A DNA stretch of 64,000 bases, from NCBI GenBank assembly GCA_963740065.1, contig CAVUCS010000006.1:1-64000 (forward strand), written 5' to 3'. Position 1 is the stretch's first letter. Every line of letters starts with the position of its first letter. Source of the stretch: DASVDE01 sp963740065 (GTDB taxonomy: Bacteria; Actinomycetota; Thermoleophilia; Solirubrobacterales; 70-9). Under the pieces are notes generated by a model. It did not search any database, had not been told where the DNA came from, and saw only the letters and a list, made by a program, of their open reading frames with translations. The position numbers were made by a program, and so were the translations under genes. Below, one piece after another: positions 42,108 to 50,791 of the stretch.

Positions 42108-44041
42108 CAGAGCTTGAGCTGGTCCGGGTTGTGAACTTCCATGTCGTCCGCCGGGGGCCTCTCGCCGATCATCCAGGCAGCCATGTCCTCCAACCCCCGC
42201 TCGCGGAAACCGCCGCGGCCGAGCGGCAGATTGAAGCGCGGGCAGATGAGGCGGTTCAGGTAGATGACCATCACCCGCTGGTTCTTCACCGAGTAGTCGA
42301 GTTGCACGGAGAAGACGTTGCGGGCCACGCCTTCGGAGATAGCCGCGAACAGCTCCCCTGCCCCTCGCACGTCGTCGCGCGTCGCCGAGTCGAGAAGCCG
42401 CTCGCGGTCGGACATCTGCATCGCCGTTCCCGTAACCCCCGGTGCGTATGGCGCCGTCGGCCTGAATGTCTCGGACTGTGACAACCGGACGATAGCCTCG
42501 GCGAGCCTTCGGACCAAGTCGCCCCTCCGAGCCCGGGTCGATATTTCATGCCAGTAGCGCTCGCTGGCGCGGCGCACGATGCTGTCTTGCTGGCGGACAT
42601 CGAGGCGAGGGGGCTGCTTCAGGGTGATCTGCCCCAACATCTCGTCGAACAGGTCTCCCGCCACTCGCAGGTACTGCTCGACGTTCTCGGAGCCAAGTTG
42701 AGCCATGGCTCGCGCTCCTACGTAATGGGGAAGCTCGAAGTCGCGAGCGAGGAAGTGTCGGGCGGAGGCGCGCACTCGCTCCTGACGCCGGGCAAACTCC
42801 GCGAGGGGCAGCGGATCGTCGATTAGCTCCCTCTGAGTCCGCTCGCGGTCGGCCCGAATCACGATCTCGAGCGCCCTCATCTGAACGAGCGACTCGTATG
42901 TTGGCTTGCCGCCGACTCCATCGAGCCACTCCGCGTAGCGGGCGGATCCACCCGCGGCGTTCGCCAGCCGCTCCTGGAGAGACGTGAGAATTTCGTCCGC
43001 GCGACCCGCGAGGAGGCTGTCGTCGGAGAACTCGATGAGGTCGGTGAAACGCTGCTGGACGTTGGCGTAGTCGTCGAGATAGGGACGGGCGCGGCGATTC
43101 GAGATGTCGCGCAGCACGCGTTCGTGTCGCCTTGGCTGTTTCCGCGCTTGGTTCTCCAGCTCGACAAGCTCGAAGTCCCGCCCCTCCGTGCTACCGACCA
43201 GCACCTCTTCGCTGGTCAGCGCCTCAAATCGCTCGGAGTACCAGCGCGCCACCTGCAACGACCGCCGCTGTAGTTGAGCAATCAGCGCGTTGCGCTGACC
43301 ACGCTCCAACTCATGACCGTCGTCGAGCATCACCAGCGGCCGCAGCGCGACTTCTCTCCCCCCGACCTGCAACCGCGTTTTGGAGAGAAGCGAGAGTGAG
43401 TGAAGGCCCGGACTCACCAGATGCGCATCGAGGTCCACATCTCCGGGGAGCAGCGCATCGACGGGTCGCATGATCTCACGCTCTGTTCTGCTCGCGTGCG
43501 CGGACAGCGCGGCGCCGTCGAGCCCGCCCAACAGCTCGGCGGCCGTAGCGATCTCCGAATGGGAGTCGACCGGGACCAACTCGAGTTTGGCCGGATCGCG
43601 CTCGCCCACGAAAGCCAGCGCGGCCCGCACGACCGCACCAACGATGCGCGCGTCGAGCAGGCGGAAGAAAAGCCGACGCAGGTGATCGTCGGGGAGGTCG
43701 AGATCCAACAGCGACTTGTAGTCGCGATCGAGATTGAGTAGCACTCCGAGGTGAGTGGGACCGCTCTCCGTGATCGCCCCCAGGCGCTCCAACTCTTCTA
43801 GCAGCTCCGGAAACTCCTGCCGCTGCCGGTCGATCAGACGCAGGTTGTCGGCCGTGAACAACCTCATCAGAGAGGTCTTGCCTCCACCCGCCGCGCTCCG
43901 AATCACAAGCGGCCGATCCCAGATCGAGTCCGAGTCCGGCAGCGCCTCCAGCACGCCGGCGCCGAAACTGCGCAGGAACACGATCGGCTCGACGAGGTGC
44001 TCGGTCGCCCGCGCGCGGAACGGGTTGCGGTAGCCCTTCAC
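42107..44041 (-). CDS. ORC/CDC6-like AAA+ ATPase of conflict system
   Basis: A 644-residue P-loop ATPase. Walker A is SAAGGGKTS (49-57), Walker B RPLVMLDDGHEL (Asp 240-241), followed by a sensor-like VLVGSTEGRDFEL. It begins GYRNPFRARATEHL. The N-terminal arrangement and the DDGHEL motif agree with the ORC-CDC6-like ATPases described from prokaryotic conflict systems. The C-terminal half (~380-600) is helical with a basic region (HEISTRARRGDLVRRLAEAI). It probably acts as the sensor/switch that responds to invading DNA. GTG 44041 overlaps the PRTase stop (GTGA); the frame upstream of it is not coding. Confidence 0.75.
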   Translation of the reverse strand: MKGYRNPFRARATEHLVEPIVFLRSFGAGVLEALPDSDSIWDRPLVIRSAAGGGKTSLMRLFTADNLRLIDRQRQEFPELLEELERLGAITESGPTHLGVLLNLDRDYKSLLDLDLPDDHLRRLFFRLLDARIVGAVVRAALAFVGERDPAKLELVPVDSHSEIATAAELLGGLDGAALSAHASRTEREIMRPVDALLPGDVDLDAHLVSPGLHSLSLLSKTRLQVGGREVALRPLVMLDDGHELERGQRNALIAQLQRRSLQVARWYSERFEALTSEEVLVGSTEGRDFELVELENQARKQPRRHERVLRDISNRRARPYLDDYANVQQRFTDLIEFSDDSLLAGRADEILTSLQERLANAAGGSARYAEWLDGVGGKPTYESLVQMRALEIVIRADRERTQRELIDDPLPLAEFARRQERVRASARHFLARDFELPHYVGARAMAQLGSENVEQYLRVAGDLFDEMLGQITLKQPPRLDVRQQDSIVRRASERYWHEISTRARRGDLVRRLAEAIVRLSQSETFRPTAPYAPGVTGTAMQMSDRERLLDSATRDDVRGAGELFAAISEGVARNVFSVQLDYSVKNQRVMVIYLNRLICPRFNLPLGRGGFRERGLEDMAAWMIGERPPADDMEVHNPDQLKL

Positions 44042-45137
44042 AGGCGGTCGACCCGGTGGCGTTCGTAGCGCGGAAACAGGGCCCGGCGGAGCAGGCTTCT
44101 CTTCGGATCGCGATCGGTGGTGTCGGCCCAAAGGACGCCGATCGAGTTGTTGGGCGTGTTGTGCTGGAGGACGACGGGAAGGGCGCAATCCGCATAGCCG
44201 AGCGGAACAGGTCTTCTTCTCTTGCTCCTATCGATGAGGATCGGGTCGAAGTGGGCAGCGCAGATTCTGGCCAGCTGCTCGTCGTCCACCCTGAGGTTTG
44301 CGGGCAGAGGCTGGACGACCTCGAATGCCCAATCGATGCCGGCGGCCCCGAGCATCCGCGTCACGTGACCGATCGCCTGCTCGGTGGCGACGTAGACGAG
44401 GATCGTGACGCTGAAATCTGGTGCGAGCACTCTCAGCGCGTCGTCCACCAGCTCTTCCAGCCGGCCGCGGGTCTTCCAGAGCCTCCCCCGAATGGACCGT
44501 CCTCGGCGTCCGCGTCCTCCGCCTCTCGCAGGAGCGTCTGGCCGCTGCCGTAAAAGTCGTCCACGAGGAGAACCTGCTCGAAGCGAGCGTCGTCGTCTCT
44601 CGTCACATCTCTCAGTCTTTTCAGCGCACCTTCGATCGTCTTGTCGCCAATATCGGTCGCCAGAAAGATCTGCTCGTGGGAGAGCGACGGGCTCGATCGC
44701 CGAAGTCGGTCGATGCGAGCCCCGTCGGACAGACCCAGCACCAGGGTGCGTCGCTGCATCTGTCTGAACTCATCCGACTCGACGACTCTTCTCACCGCGA
44801 AGCGCGAGACTCCGAGCTGCGCGGCGGCGCGCTCGATCAGCATCGGCCGGATGAAATCCGGATAGACCGTTTCGATCAGGTGGTCCATCTCGGCTCGCGA
44901 GATGAAGATCAGGTCCTCCAGCACGAAACGCATGACCGCGCGCCGGTCGTCGATCGAGTCGAACTGATGAAGCCACCCGGCCAGGTTCTCGAGGAACTTA
45001 ACCCCGGGCCGATACCCTTCGTAGCTGTCGTACTTATGCGCGGCGAGAAGCTGGAGCTGCCGCCCGTATTTGGCAACCTCGGCCGCATTCCAATCCACCA
45101 CGTTCGCCAGAACGCGCTCGGCGACTCTGTCTCTCAT
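44038..45137 (-). CDS. PRTase-CE-like phosphoribosyltransferase, one frameshift
   Basis: Residues 1-210 read MRDRVAERVLANVVDWNAAEVAKYGRQL up to VLLVDDFYGSGQTLLRE (189-205), the PRPP-binding loop of phosphoribosyltransferases (two acidic residues, then a G/S-rich loop). Just after this, at a run of five Gs near 44490, the frame shifts. One more G restores RLWKTRGRLEELVDDALRVLAPDFSVTILVYVATEQAIGHVTRML up to YERHRVDRL. The fused product of ~365 residues matches the plan of PRTase domains of conflict systems. It should transfer a base to or from PRPP. ATG 45137 overlaps the SIS-HAD stop. Confidence 0.75.
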
Positions 45138-47056
45138 CGACTTGGCGGGCGGTAGGCGAAGCCGTCGCGGAGGCGATTGAACGCGCGCAGGTAGCGACGA
45201 AGCAGCTCCGGGCCGCGCTCTCCACGGCTATCAAGGTTCCAGCAGCGGGTCGGATCGCCGGAAACGCGGTCGACGCTGAGGCTCCAGCGAGTGGCGGCGA
45301 GCAATTCGAAGTCGTTGCCGCCGGCCTGCCCCTGATCCCCGAACGCGACCACCTCCCCCTCAGCCTGGGCCACGACTCGATCCAGCGTTCGGGTCTTCGC
45401 GGAGTCGGCGGGAATGACGTCGACCGAATGCCCGGAAGCCGTGACCTTCAGGGGAAGCGCCGGAGGAACCGAGACCACCTCGCGCGCCATTTGGGCGAGC
45501 GCGTCGACGGTCAGGCCCGAGGTCCTCCGCGGCACCATCCCGAGCTGATACCCCCGCACGCTCAGCTTCGCGAACGAAGCCAGCGGAGTCGCCCGCATGC
45601 GTCTCGCCGCGACCGCGATCGCGTCCGCTTGGCCGGCGTCGCCGCCCAACTCCTCGTCAAGCCGAAGAGACCGTCCGCCGTTGTAGAGGCCAAGCTCGAT
45701 ACGCCCCCAGTATCTGGCCGGAACCCATCTGCGGAGGTCGCGGTGAATCGACCCGCCCCGCCCGCTCGCGAAACCCAGCATCGCCCCGCCTCTCAACAAC
45801 TGCAGAAGGTCCTCGCGCACGCCCACCGCTGGAAGCTCGTAACGCGCCTCGGTGGCACAAACGGTGCCGTCGTAGTCGAAGACGAAGCCCAGAAAGCGCT
45901 GGACCCGAAACTCCTCGAGCCAGGTGGCCGCCTCCTTCTCGTAGCGCCTGCGCAGATCGTGGGGGCCGCCGACACCGAGAGCGCTGAGCTTCCGCTCGAC
46001 GGGACCGACGGCCGGTGAGATGAGCCTCCGGCTCGAAAGGTGGTAGAGGCGGCGTCCGAATCGCGGGACGCGCGGCCGCCCGGGGTCGAAGCCGCTGGCC
46101 TCGGCGCTGGGCGCGATCGCGTTCATCGACGCGACCAGTAGGTCGAGTGCGGAGAACGGCCAATCGAGCCCCGACTGAAGCCTGATCACATGCGCCTTTT
46201 CCGGCAGGACCGCAAGGGTGCGTTCCGCCAGGTCGCCCAACGAGGGGTCGACCAGGGAGACGACGGTCGTCCTCTCGATCCGGCGCGCGAGACCGGTGTG
46301 GCGGCCGTGGGCGAAATTGCGGTAGTCGGTGACCTGTGCGGCGCTGAGGCCCGTCTCCGAGAGCCGCGTCTCCAGGTCGGTCGCGACGGAGACGAGACCG
46401 GGTCCGTAGAGGATGATGGTCTGGTCGCGCAGGGGGGCGAATCTCGCCGGATTGAGGTTGGGCAATCGCGCCGGCAGTCTGTAGCCGGACGCGGCCACGG
46501 TCGCGGCGGCCATCGCAAGCACGCTGTTGGTGGCCAGGAACCCCTCTCGCCCGGAGAGGCCCGGAAGGCTGACCACCTGCAGCTCTCTCTCGGAGAAGAC
46601 GGTCGGAAGCTCGCTGGCGCGACGATGCGTGACCAGCACGACCGGGTGCGCGCCGGCCCGCAGCGCGGCCGTCGCCGCCGCCGCCGCATCGGGGTGCCGC
46701 GCCCCCGCCGAAAAGAGCACCACGGCGTGCTCGGCGAGCGGAGGCATGCCGATCAACTCGAGCGGCGTCGCGGCGCGCGCGAGGCTTCGCGTCCTTGTTT
46801 CGTGCAACTCGGCCGCCAAGCGCGCGACTCCAAGCGCGCCGCCGGAACCGACGAAGGTCGCCTGCCCGCGCCGAACACCCGCCAGCGCCGTTTCGAGCGG
46901 CGTCAGGTCGGTCTGACGAACCTGCGCGTAGGTGTCGGCGAGGAGGGCAAGCTGGGCCGCGTAGCGGCCCTCGCCGCCGGCTTCCGTCCTGCCCGGCCCG
47001 GAGGGAGGAGGATGCCCGCCAAGCGCGGAGCCTATTGCCGAGGGATGGGGTGTCAC
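45134..47056 (-). CDS. SIS (sugar isomerase) - HAD phosphatase fusion, first gene of conflict operon
   Basis: A 640-residue fusion. The N-terminal ~330 residues carry a SIS sugar-phosphate-binding fold (ATFVGSGGALGVARLAAELHE, AVVLFSAGARHPDAAAAATAALRAGAHPVVLVTHR). The C-terminal ~260 residues are a HAD phosphatase with motif I FDYDGTV (Asp near 391-393), a cap-like insert and motif IV GDQGQAGGNDFE (~572). SIS domains bind phosphosugars and HAD enzymes dephosphorylate them, so together with PRTase and PfkB they could make or salvage a nucleotide-like compound. GTG 47056 is the first start; it diverges from the SIR2 gene with a 64-base spacer. Confidence 0.8.
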   Translation of the reverse strand: MTPHPSAIGSALGGHPPPSGPGRTEAGGEGRYAAQLALLADTYAQVRQTDLTPLETALAGVRRGQATFVGSGGALGVARLAAELHETRTRSLARAATPLELIGMPPLAEHAVVLFSAGARHPDAAAAATAALRAGAHPVVLVTHRRASELPTVFSERELQVVSLPGLSGREGFLATNSVLAMAAATVAASGYRLPARLPNLNPARFAPLRDQTIILYGPGLVSVATDLETRLSETGLSAAQVTDYRNFAHGRHTGLARRIERTTVVSLVDPSLGDLAERTLAVLPEKAHVIRLQSGLDWPFSALDLLVASMNAIAPSAEASGFDPGRPRVPRFGRRLYHLSSRRLISPAVGPVERKLSALGVGGPHDLRRRYEKEAATWLEEFRVQRFLGFVFDYDGTVCATEARYELPAVGVREDLLQLLRGGAMLGFASGRGGSIHRDLRRWVPARYWGRIELGLYNGGRSLRLDEELGGDAGQADAIAVAARRMRATPLASFAKLSVRGYQLGMVPRRTSGLTVDALAQMAREVVSVPPALPLKVTASGHSVDVIPADSAKTRTLDRVVAQAEGEVVAFGDQGQAGGNDFELLAATRWSLSVDRVSGDPTRCWNLDSRGERGPELLRRYLRAFNRLRDGFAYRPPSR

Positions 47057-47120
47057 GACAGCCAGACTACCGGCGCCTTTGGATGCACAAGCGGCGCCGG
47101 CGAGGCACTATTGTCGCCCG

Positions 47121-48944
47121 ATGGCAAGAGGCGGCTCAGCGCTTGCGAAGGACAGGGTTGCGCAGTTGATAGACCGCGTGGCCGGGTCCTCCGAGGTGGG
47201 AATATTCGTCGGGGCCGGCATCTCGATCGAAGCGGGACTGCCGTCCTGGAACGGCCTGATCAAGCGGCTCCTGAGAGAGGTCGCTACAGAGACCCAGCCC
47301 TTCCGCCGGGCCGGGGCCAACGGCGACCTCGCTCCAGAACTGGCCGACGAGTTTGCTTCCCGCACGATCACCGGTCTCGGTCCGCTAGGCGCCGCCGCGG
47401 TGGTCAAGGCCCACTTCGGGAGCTCATACGGATCCAGAGTCAAGGCGGCCCTCTACGAGGGAGCCCACGACCTGAAACCGGGCCCGACCGCCGTCTCGAT
47501 CGCCCGACTTGCGGTGAGAACCGACGCGCTGGACGGCCTTCCAATCCTGACGACCAACTTCGATCCGCTCTTGGAACTGGCCCTCAAGAAGGAGCTGGGG
47601 CTCGCCGGCCGCGATCCGAGCCTGGTCAAGTCGGTGCTGCCGGGGAGAGAACTTGAGCCGAAGGCCCTGAACGTCGTGCATCTTCACGGGCTGATCTCCC
47701 ACCCCGACCTGGACGGCTTCAGCGATTCGAGGGAGATCGTCCTCGCCGAGGATGAGTTCCTCACCCCCACCGTGGAGCGTGAACAGGCAAGAAGAGTCGC
47801 CGAAGACTCCCTCTCCAAGGCGCCGTACCTATTCCTGGGCGCGAGCCTGACGGACGTCAACGTACTCAGCCACCTGTATAGCGTTACCTCGGGAACCGCA
47901 GGACGCCGGCACGCAGCCGTCGCGATCTCGCAGCAGGCCGCCGTGGACATCGACCCGGAAGCCGCGCAGGTCGTCGTCGAGGCGCTGGAGTCGACCGCCG
48001 CGAGGCGCCTGCGCGCAGCCGGTGTCGAAGTCGCCTTCGTCGATACGTACAGCGAGGCTTCGCAGTTCGTCTGTGAAGTCGACCTGCGGCGCACGGCTGA
48101 AGCCGAGGGCAAGACCGATGGCTACAGCGCGTCCTCATACCGCTGGGCCGAACGCGCGCGTCGCTTCGAACAACGCGCGCTCTCGGTTGGCCTGCTGCCG
48201 GCGAGGGGGCGGGAGCGGGAGTTCAAAAGACTGCAAAAGCGTTTGCGCAAGGTGCTCAGCGTGGGGGTCGATGCGATCGACGAGAGGTTCAAAGAGGTCC
48301 CGGCGTTCCAATCGGAAGAGGAACAGCTTGCCCTCCACCTCTGGATGCACGCACCCGTGGAGCGGCTGCTGACCATGGTCGCGCAGTCCGATCGCAAGCT
48401 CTACAACCCTGCGACGCTCCAGGTCGCGCGCAGCGTCCTTCCGAGCAGCTATCTCGTGGTTGAGGCCCTCTGCAACGGGACCGTCGTCGAAGCGCGCGGC
48501 CAAGGGCTGAGATCGGCGCGCTGGGGGTCGATGATCGCCGTTCCTTTTATTGTCACCGATTCCTCGGAATCTGTCGGCTCGGCCAGAGCGTCGATGCCAG
48601 CGGGGGTGATGGTGCTGGCCTCGACGAGCATCGAGGATGCGGGACTGAAGCGCCTGCGGGCCCGTCCGGAAGCGCGTGTGAGGATGATCGCTGCGATCAA
48701 CCGGCTCGGCACCACGATGGGCGAGCATCTGATCGCCATCGCCCCTGAACTGAATGCCGCCGCTTCCACCCTCGATCACATCGAGCCGGAGGGCTTCCTG
48801 CGCGGTCGCACCGGCAAGACGGAATCCGGGCCGCAACGAATCGGGCCCGAGACGCACATAGAGGGATCTCCGCCGGTGGGCGTGGAGCCCGAGGAGTGGG
48901 AGACCCTGATCCCCTCGGATCGCATCGCCAGACTGGGGGGTTAG
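47121..48944 (+). CDS. SIR2-domain NADase-like effector
   Basis: A 607-residue protein. Residues ~8-320 are a SIR2 fold: the NAD-binding GAGIS (31-35), TTNFD with N146 and D148 at the catalytic centre, HLHG (H187/H189), and FLGASLTDVNVLSHL near 255. SIR2 domains of this non-deacetylase type cleave NAD+ in anti-phage systems such as Thoeris and DSR. The C-terminal ~280 residues (SYRWAERARRFEQRALSVGLLPARGREREFKRLQKRL onward) look like a GAF/sensor-type domain I cannot name. ATG 47121 follows a TATTGT -10-like site by 6 bases, which would fit a leaderless mRNA. It diverges from the SIS-HAD operon. Confidence 0.85.
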   Translation: MARGGSALAKDRVAQLIDRVAGSSEVGIFVGAGISIEAGLPSWNGLIKRLLREVATETQPFRRAGANGDLAPELADEFASRTITGLGPLGAAAVVKAHFGSSYGSRVKAALYEGAHDLKPGPTAVSIARLAVRTDALDGLPILTTNFDPLLELALKKELGLAGRDPSLVKSVLPGRELEPKALNVVHLHGLISHPDLDGFSDSREIVLAEDEFLTPTVEREQARRVAEDSLSKAPYLFLGASLTDVNVLSHLYSVTSGTAGRRHAAVAISQQAAVDIDPEAAQVVVEALESTAARRLRAAGVEVAFVDTYSEASQFVCEVDLRRTAEAEGKTDGYSASSYRWAERARRFEQRALSVGLLPARGREREFKRLQKRLRKVLSVGVDAIDERFKEVPAFQSEEEQLALHLWMHAPVERLLTMVAQSDRKLYNPATLQVARSVLPSSYLVVEALCNGTVVEARGQGLRSARWGSMIAVPFIVTDSSESVGSARASMPAGVMVLASTSIEDAGLKRLRARPEARVRMIAAINRLGTTMGEHLIAIAPELNAAASTLDHIEPEGFLRGRTGKTESGPQRIGPETHIEGSPPVGVEPEEWETLIPSDRIARLGG

Positions 48945-48964
48945 CCCCCGTGCGCGCAGCGGTT

Positions 48965-49090
48965 CTATTTCACGCTTTGAACCTTCCCCGAGTGGGCGAC
49001 TGAGAGTGCCCGTCTGGGCGGCGGATCGTAGACCCCGACCTGATACTCGTGGGCGCCCGGCAGGGGAGTCGAGTTGTCGGGGTGGTATGC
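48965..49090 (-). pseudogene. C-terminal remnant of exported protein like 52061-52630
   Basis: Too short for an ORF of its own and without a start. The minus-strand frame ending at TAG 48965-48967 reads AHEYQVGVYDPPPRRALSVAHSGKVQSVK. This is clearly the same ending as in the exported protein at 52061 (AEYQVEVYDPLPRRALQVALSGDVV). Only the last ~40 codons survive, and the frame runs into the end of the membrane-protein gene at 49092. It is probably the leftover of a duplication followed by deletion. Confidence 0.65.
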
Positions 49091-49091
49091 C

Positions 49092-50786
49092 TCACCCCGC
49101 CGGAGCGATCGCCTCTATCCAGTCCCAGCGGCGGCCGCATAGGTCGCTCGCTCTGTCGACGGGGACGGCGACGGTGGGGCCGAGGCGGTCCCCGCGGCGG
49201 GGCGCGGCGGCGATCAGGGAGATGTCCTGGGGCGCGGCGCCGAGCTGGTTGGCGAGCCCGAGCAGGCCGAGGCCGACCGTCTCCGAGCAGTTGGGGAGTG
49301 CCGCGGCGTCACCCGGGCTGCCGATCGGCATGTGGAAGAGGAGGCGGAAGCCGGCGGTCGAGGGTAGCTTCCAGACCTCGTAATCCTCCCCCAGCCAGAC
49401 GCGTCTGTAAGGGAGGGGCGGGCGACTCTGCTCGGAGGAACGAGGGATGACTATGAGCGGATAGGAGAGCAGGGATCTGTAGTCGACTTCGTCGGCCTCA
49501 AGCGGCTCTCTGCCTCTGGCGGAGGGGCTGAGGGCGACTGCCTCACCCGCCGGATCGGTGGCGTCATCGGGTGGCACGTCGCGCAGGAAGTAGTGGGAGC
49601 CGTAGGGGTTGTGTTCGAAGACGAGGGCGGGTCCCTGCTTCGCGTAGGAGGCGTTGATCTGGCGTAACTCGGTAAGCCCTTTATATGGGGCCAGGGAGGC
49701 GCCGGTGGAAGCGATCACGGCGCAGGCGAGCAACGCGACGGCAAAGAGGCGGAGCATGGAGGGGGGCTGTGTCTTGGCGATCCAGACGCCGAGAGCAAGG
49801 GTGGCAGCGATCAACGCGGCGAGTGCGGCGGTGGAGAGCCAGACACCTCCCTCGAGCGGGAAGGAGGGTGGCCAAGGCGCGAGCACCGATAGCAGCGCCA
49901 AGACGGCAATCGCGAGCGGCAACCGTATGGTGAAACGCATACGCCGGCTATTTCCTGGTGTATGCGTTTCACCGTGGTGGCGAAGGAGGGCCAGGGCCGC
50001 TCCCAGGGCGATCAGCGTCACCGCGGCCAGCTCCTGCACCCCTCCCCACTCCGCGTAGCCGAAGATCAGCGCCGGGACGGCGGCGAGGAAGGCGAGCGCC
50101 GCGCGCGAGGAAGGCGGCGGTTGAAGCGACGGTTCTTCGACCGCTGTCGACTTTGTGGCGGCTGGAGCACCCCAAAAGTCGACAGCGCGCGCGATCTGCC
50201 AAGCGCTGAGGGTGAGGAGCGCGCCCAGGGTGGCCAGGTAGGGCTGAAAGCTCCAGGCCGCCTCGCCGCCGAGGAGGCGGTGGGCGGCGGCCAGGGGCAA
50301 GACGGCGCCGGTCGGATCGCCGCTGCCCAGGGTCGCCTCGAGGTTCGCCTTATATGTGGACGGGTCGAGTCCACCGAGGTCGCGGCCGTGCTCCATAACC
50401 CGCTCGGCGAGCGCCAGCCAGGTCGGGGTGTCGGAGAGGGAGCCATAGGAGGCGAAGGTGGGATGGCCGGAGAGGAGGACCGACGCGGCGAAGAGGGCGA
50501 AGGCGGCAAGGGCGGCGGCAATCGGCCAGGGGTTGGGACGGCCGAAGCGCCAGGGCAGCGAGGCGATGAGGCCGACGCCGGCCGCGACGATCGCCAATGA
50601 GGCGGCGTAGGGCGCGGTGGCCTCGACCAGCGTCATCGCCTGAGCGACGACTATGAGCGCGGCGAAGCCGGCGGGCGCGACCAGCGCGCCGGGCAGCCTC
50701 CGCCCGCTGAGCGCGTCGAGCAGTAGGCCCAGACCGGCGCAGATTGCCCCGAGGGCCAGTGGGAAGGCGAGCCAGGCGAGCAGCAT
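49092..50786 (-). CDS. Polytopic membrane protein with large extracellular C-terminal domain
   Basis: A 564-residue protein with about eleven hydrophobic segments over residues 1-400 (first LAWLAFPLALGAICAGLGLLL) and a soluble C-terminal part of ~160 residues (GSHYFLRDVPPDDATDPAGEA, PLPYRRVWLGEDYEVWKLP, ENCSETVG-type Cys). The SLSDTPTWLALAERVMEHG loop between helices resembles loops of GT-C type glycosyltransferases, but no DxD or ExD motif is convincing. ATG 50786 lies 5 bases after the AAA gene stop. Two perfect inverted repeats fall inside its loops (49930-49974 and 50142-50187). Function unknown. Confidence 0.65.
   Translation of the reverse strand: MLLAWLAFPLALGAICAGLGLLLDALSGRRLPGALVAPAGFAALIVVAQAMTLVEATAPYAASLAIVAAGVGLIASLPWRFGRPNPWPIAAALAAFALFAASVLLSGHPTFASYGSLSDTPTWLALAERVMEHGRDLGGLDPSTYKANLEATLGSGDPTGAVLPLAAAHRLLGGEAAWSFQPYLATLGALLTLSAWQIARAVDFWGAPAATKSTAVEEPSLQPPPSSRAALAFLAAVPALIFGYAEWGGVQELAAVTLIALGAALALLRHHGETHTPGNSRRMRFTIRLPLAIAVLALLSVLAPWPPSFPLEGGVWLSTAALAALIAATLALGVWIAKTQPPSMLRLFAVALLACAVIASTGASLAPYKGLTELRQINASYAKQGPALVFEHNPYGSHYFLRDVPPDDATDPAGEAVALSPSARGREPLEADEVDYRSLLSYPLIVIPRSSEQSRPPLPYRRVWLGEDYEVWKLPSTAGFRLLFHMPIGSPGDAAALPNCSETVGLGLLGLANQLGAAPQDISLIAAAPRRGDRLGPTVAVPVDRASDLCGRRWDWIEAIAPAG
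49930..49974. repeat. Perfect 14-bp inverted repeat inside membrane-protein gene
   Basis: GGTGAAACGCATAC at 49930-49943 and its exact reverse complement at 49961-49974, 17-base spacer. It encodes part of a basic loop (RRMRFTIRL) between hydrophobic segments. Confidence 0.75.
50142..50187. repeat. Perfect 13-bp inverted repeat inside membrane-protein gene
   Basis: CGCTGTCGACTTT at 50142-50154 and its exact reverse complement at 50175-50187, 20-base spacer. It falls in a loop-encoding stretch (VDFWGAPAATKSTAVEE) about 200 bases from the 14-bp repeat; the two differ in sequence. Confidence 0.75.
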
Positions 50787-50791
50787 TGGAA

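Noticed and set aside
44485..44500. A programmed ribosomal frameshift in the PRTase gene
   Set aside because: Possible, but no slippery heptamer with downstream structure is evident, and the same one-base loss in G/C runs occurs in many unrelated genes of the window.
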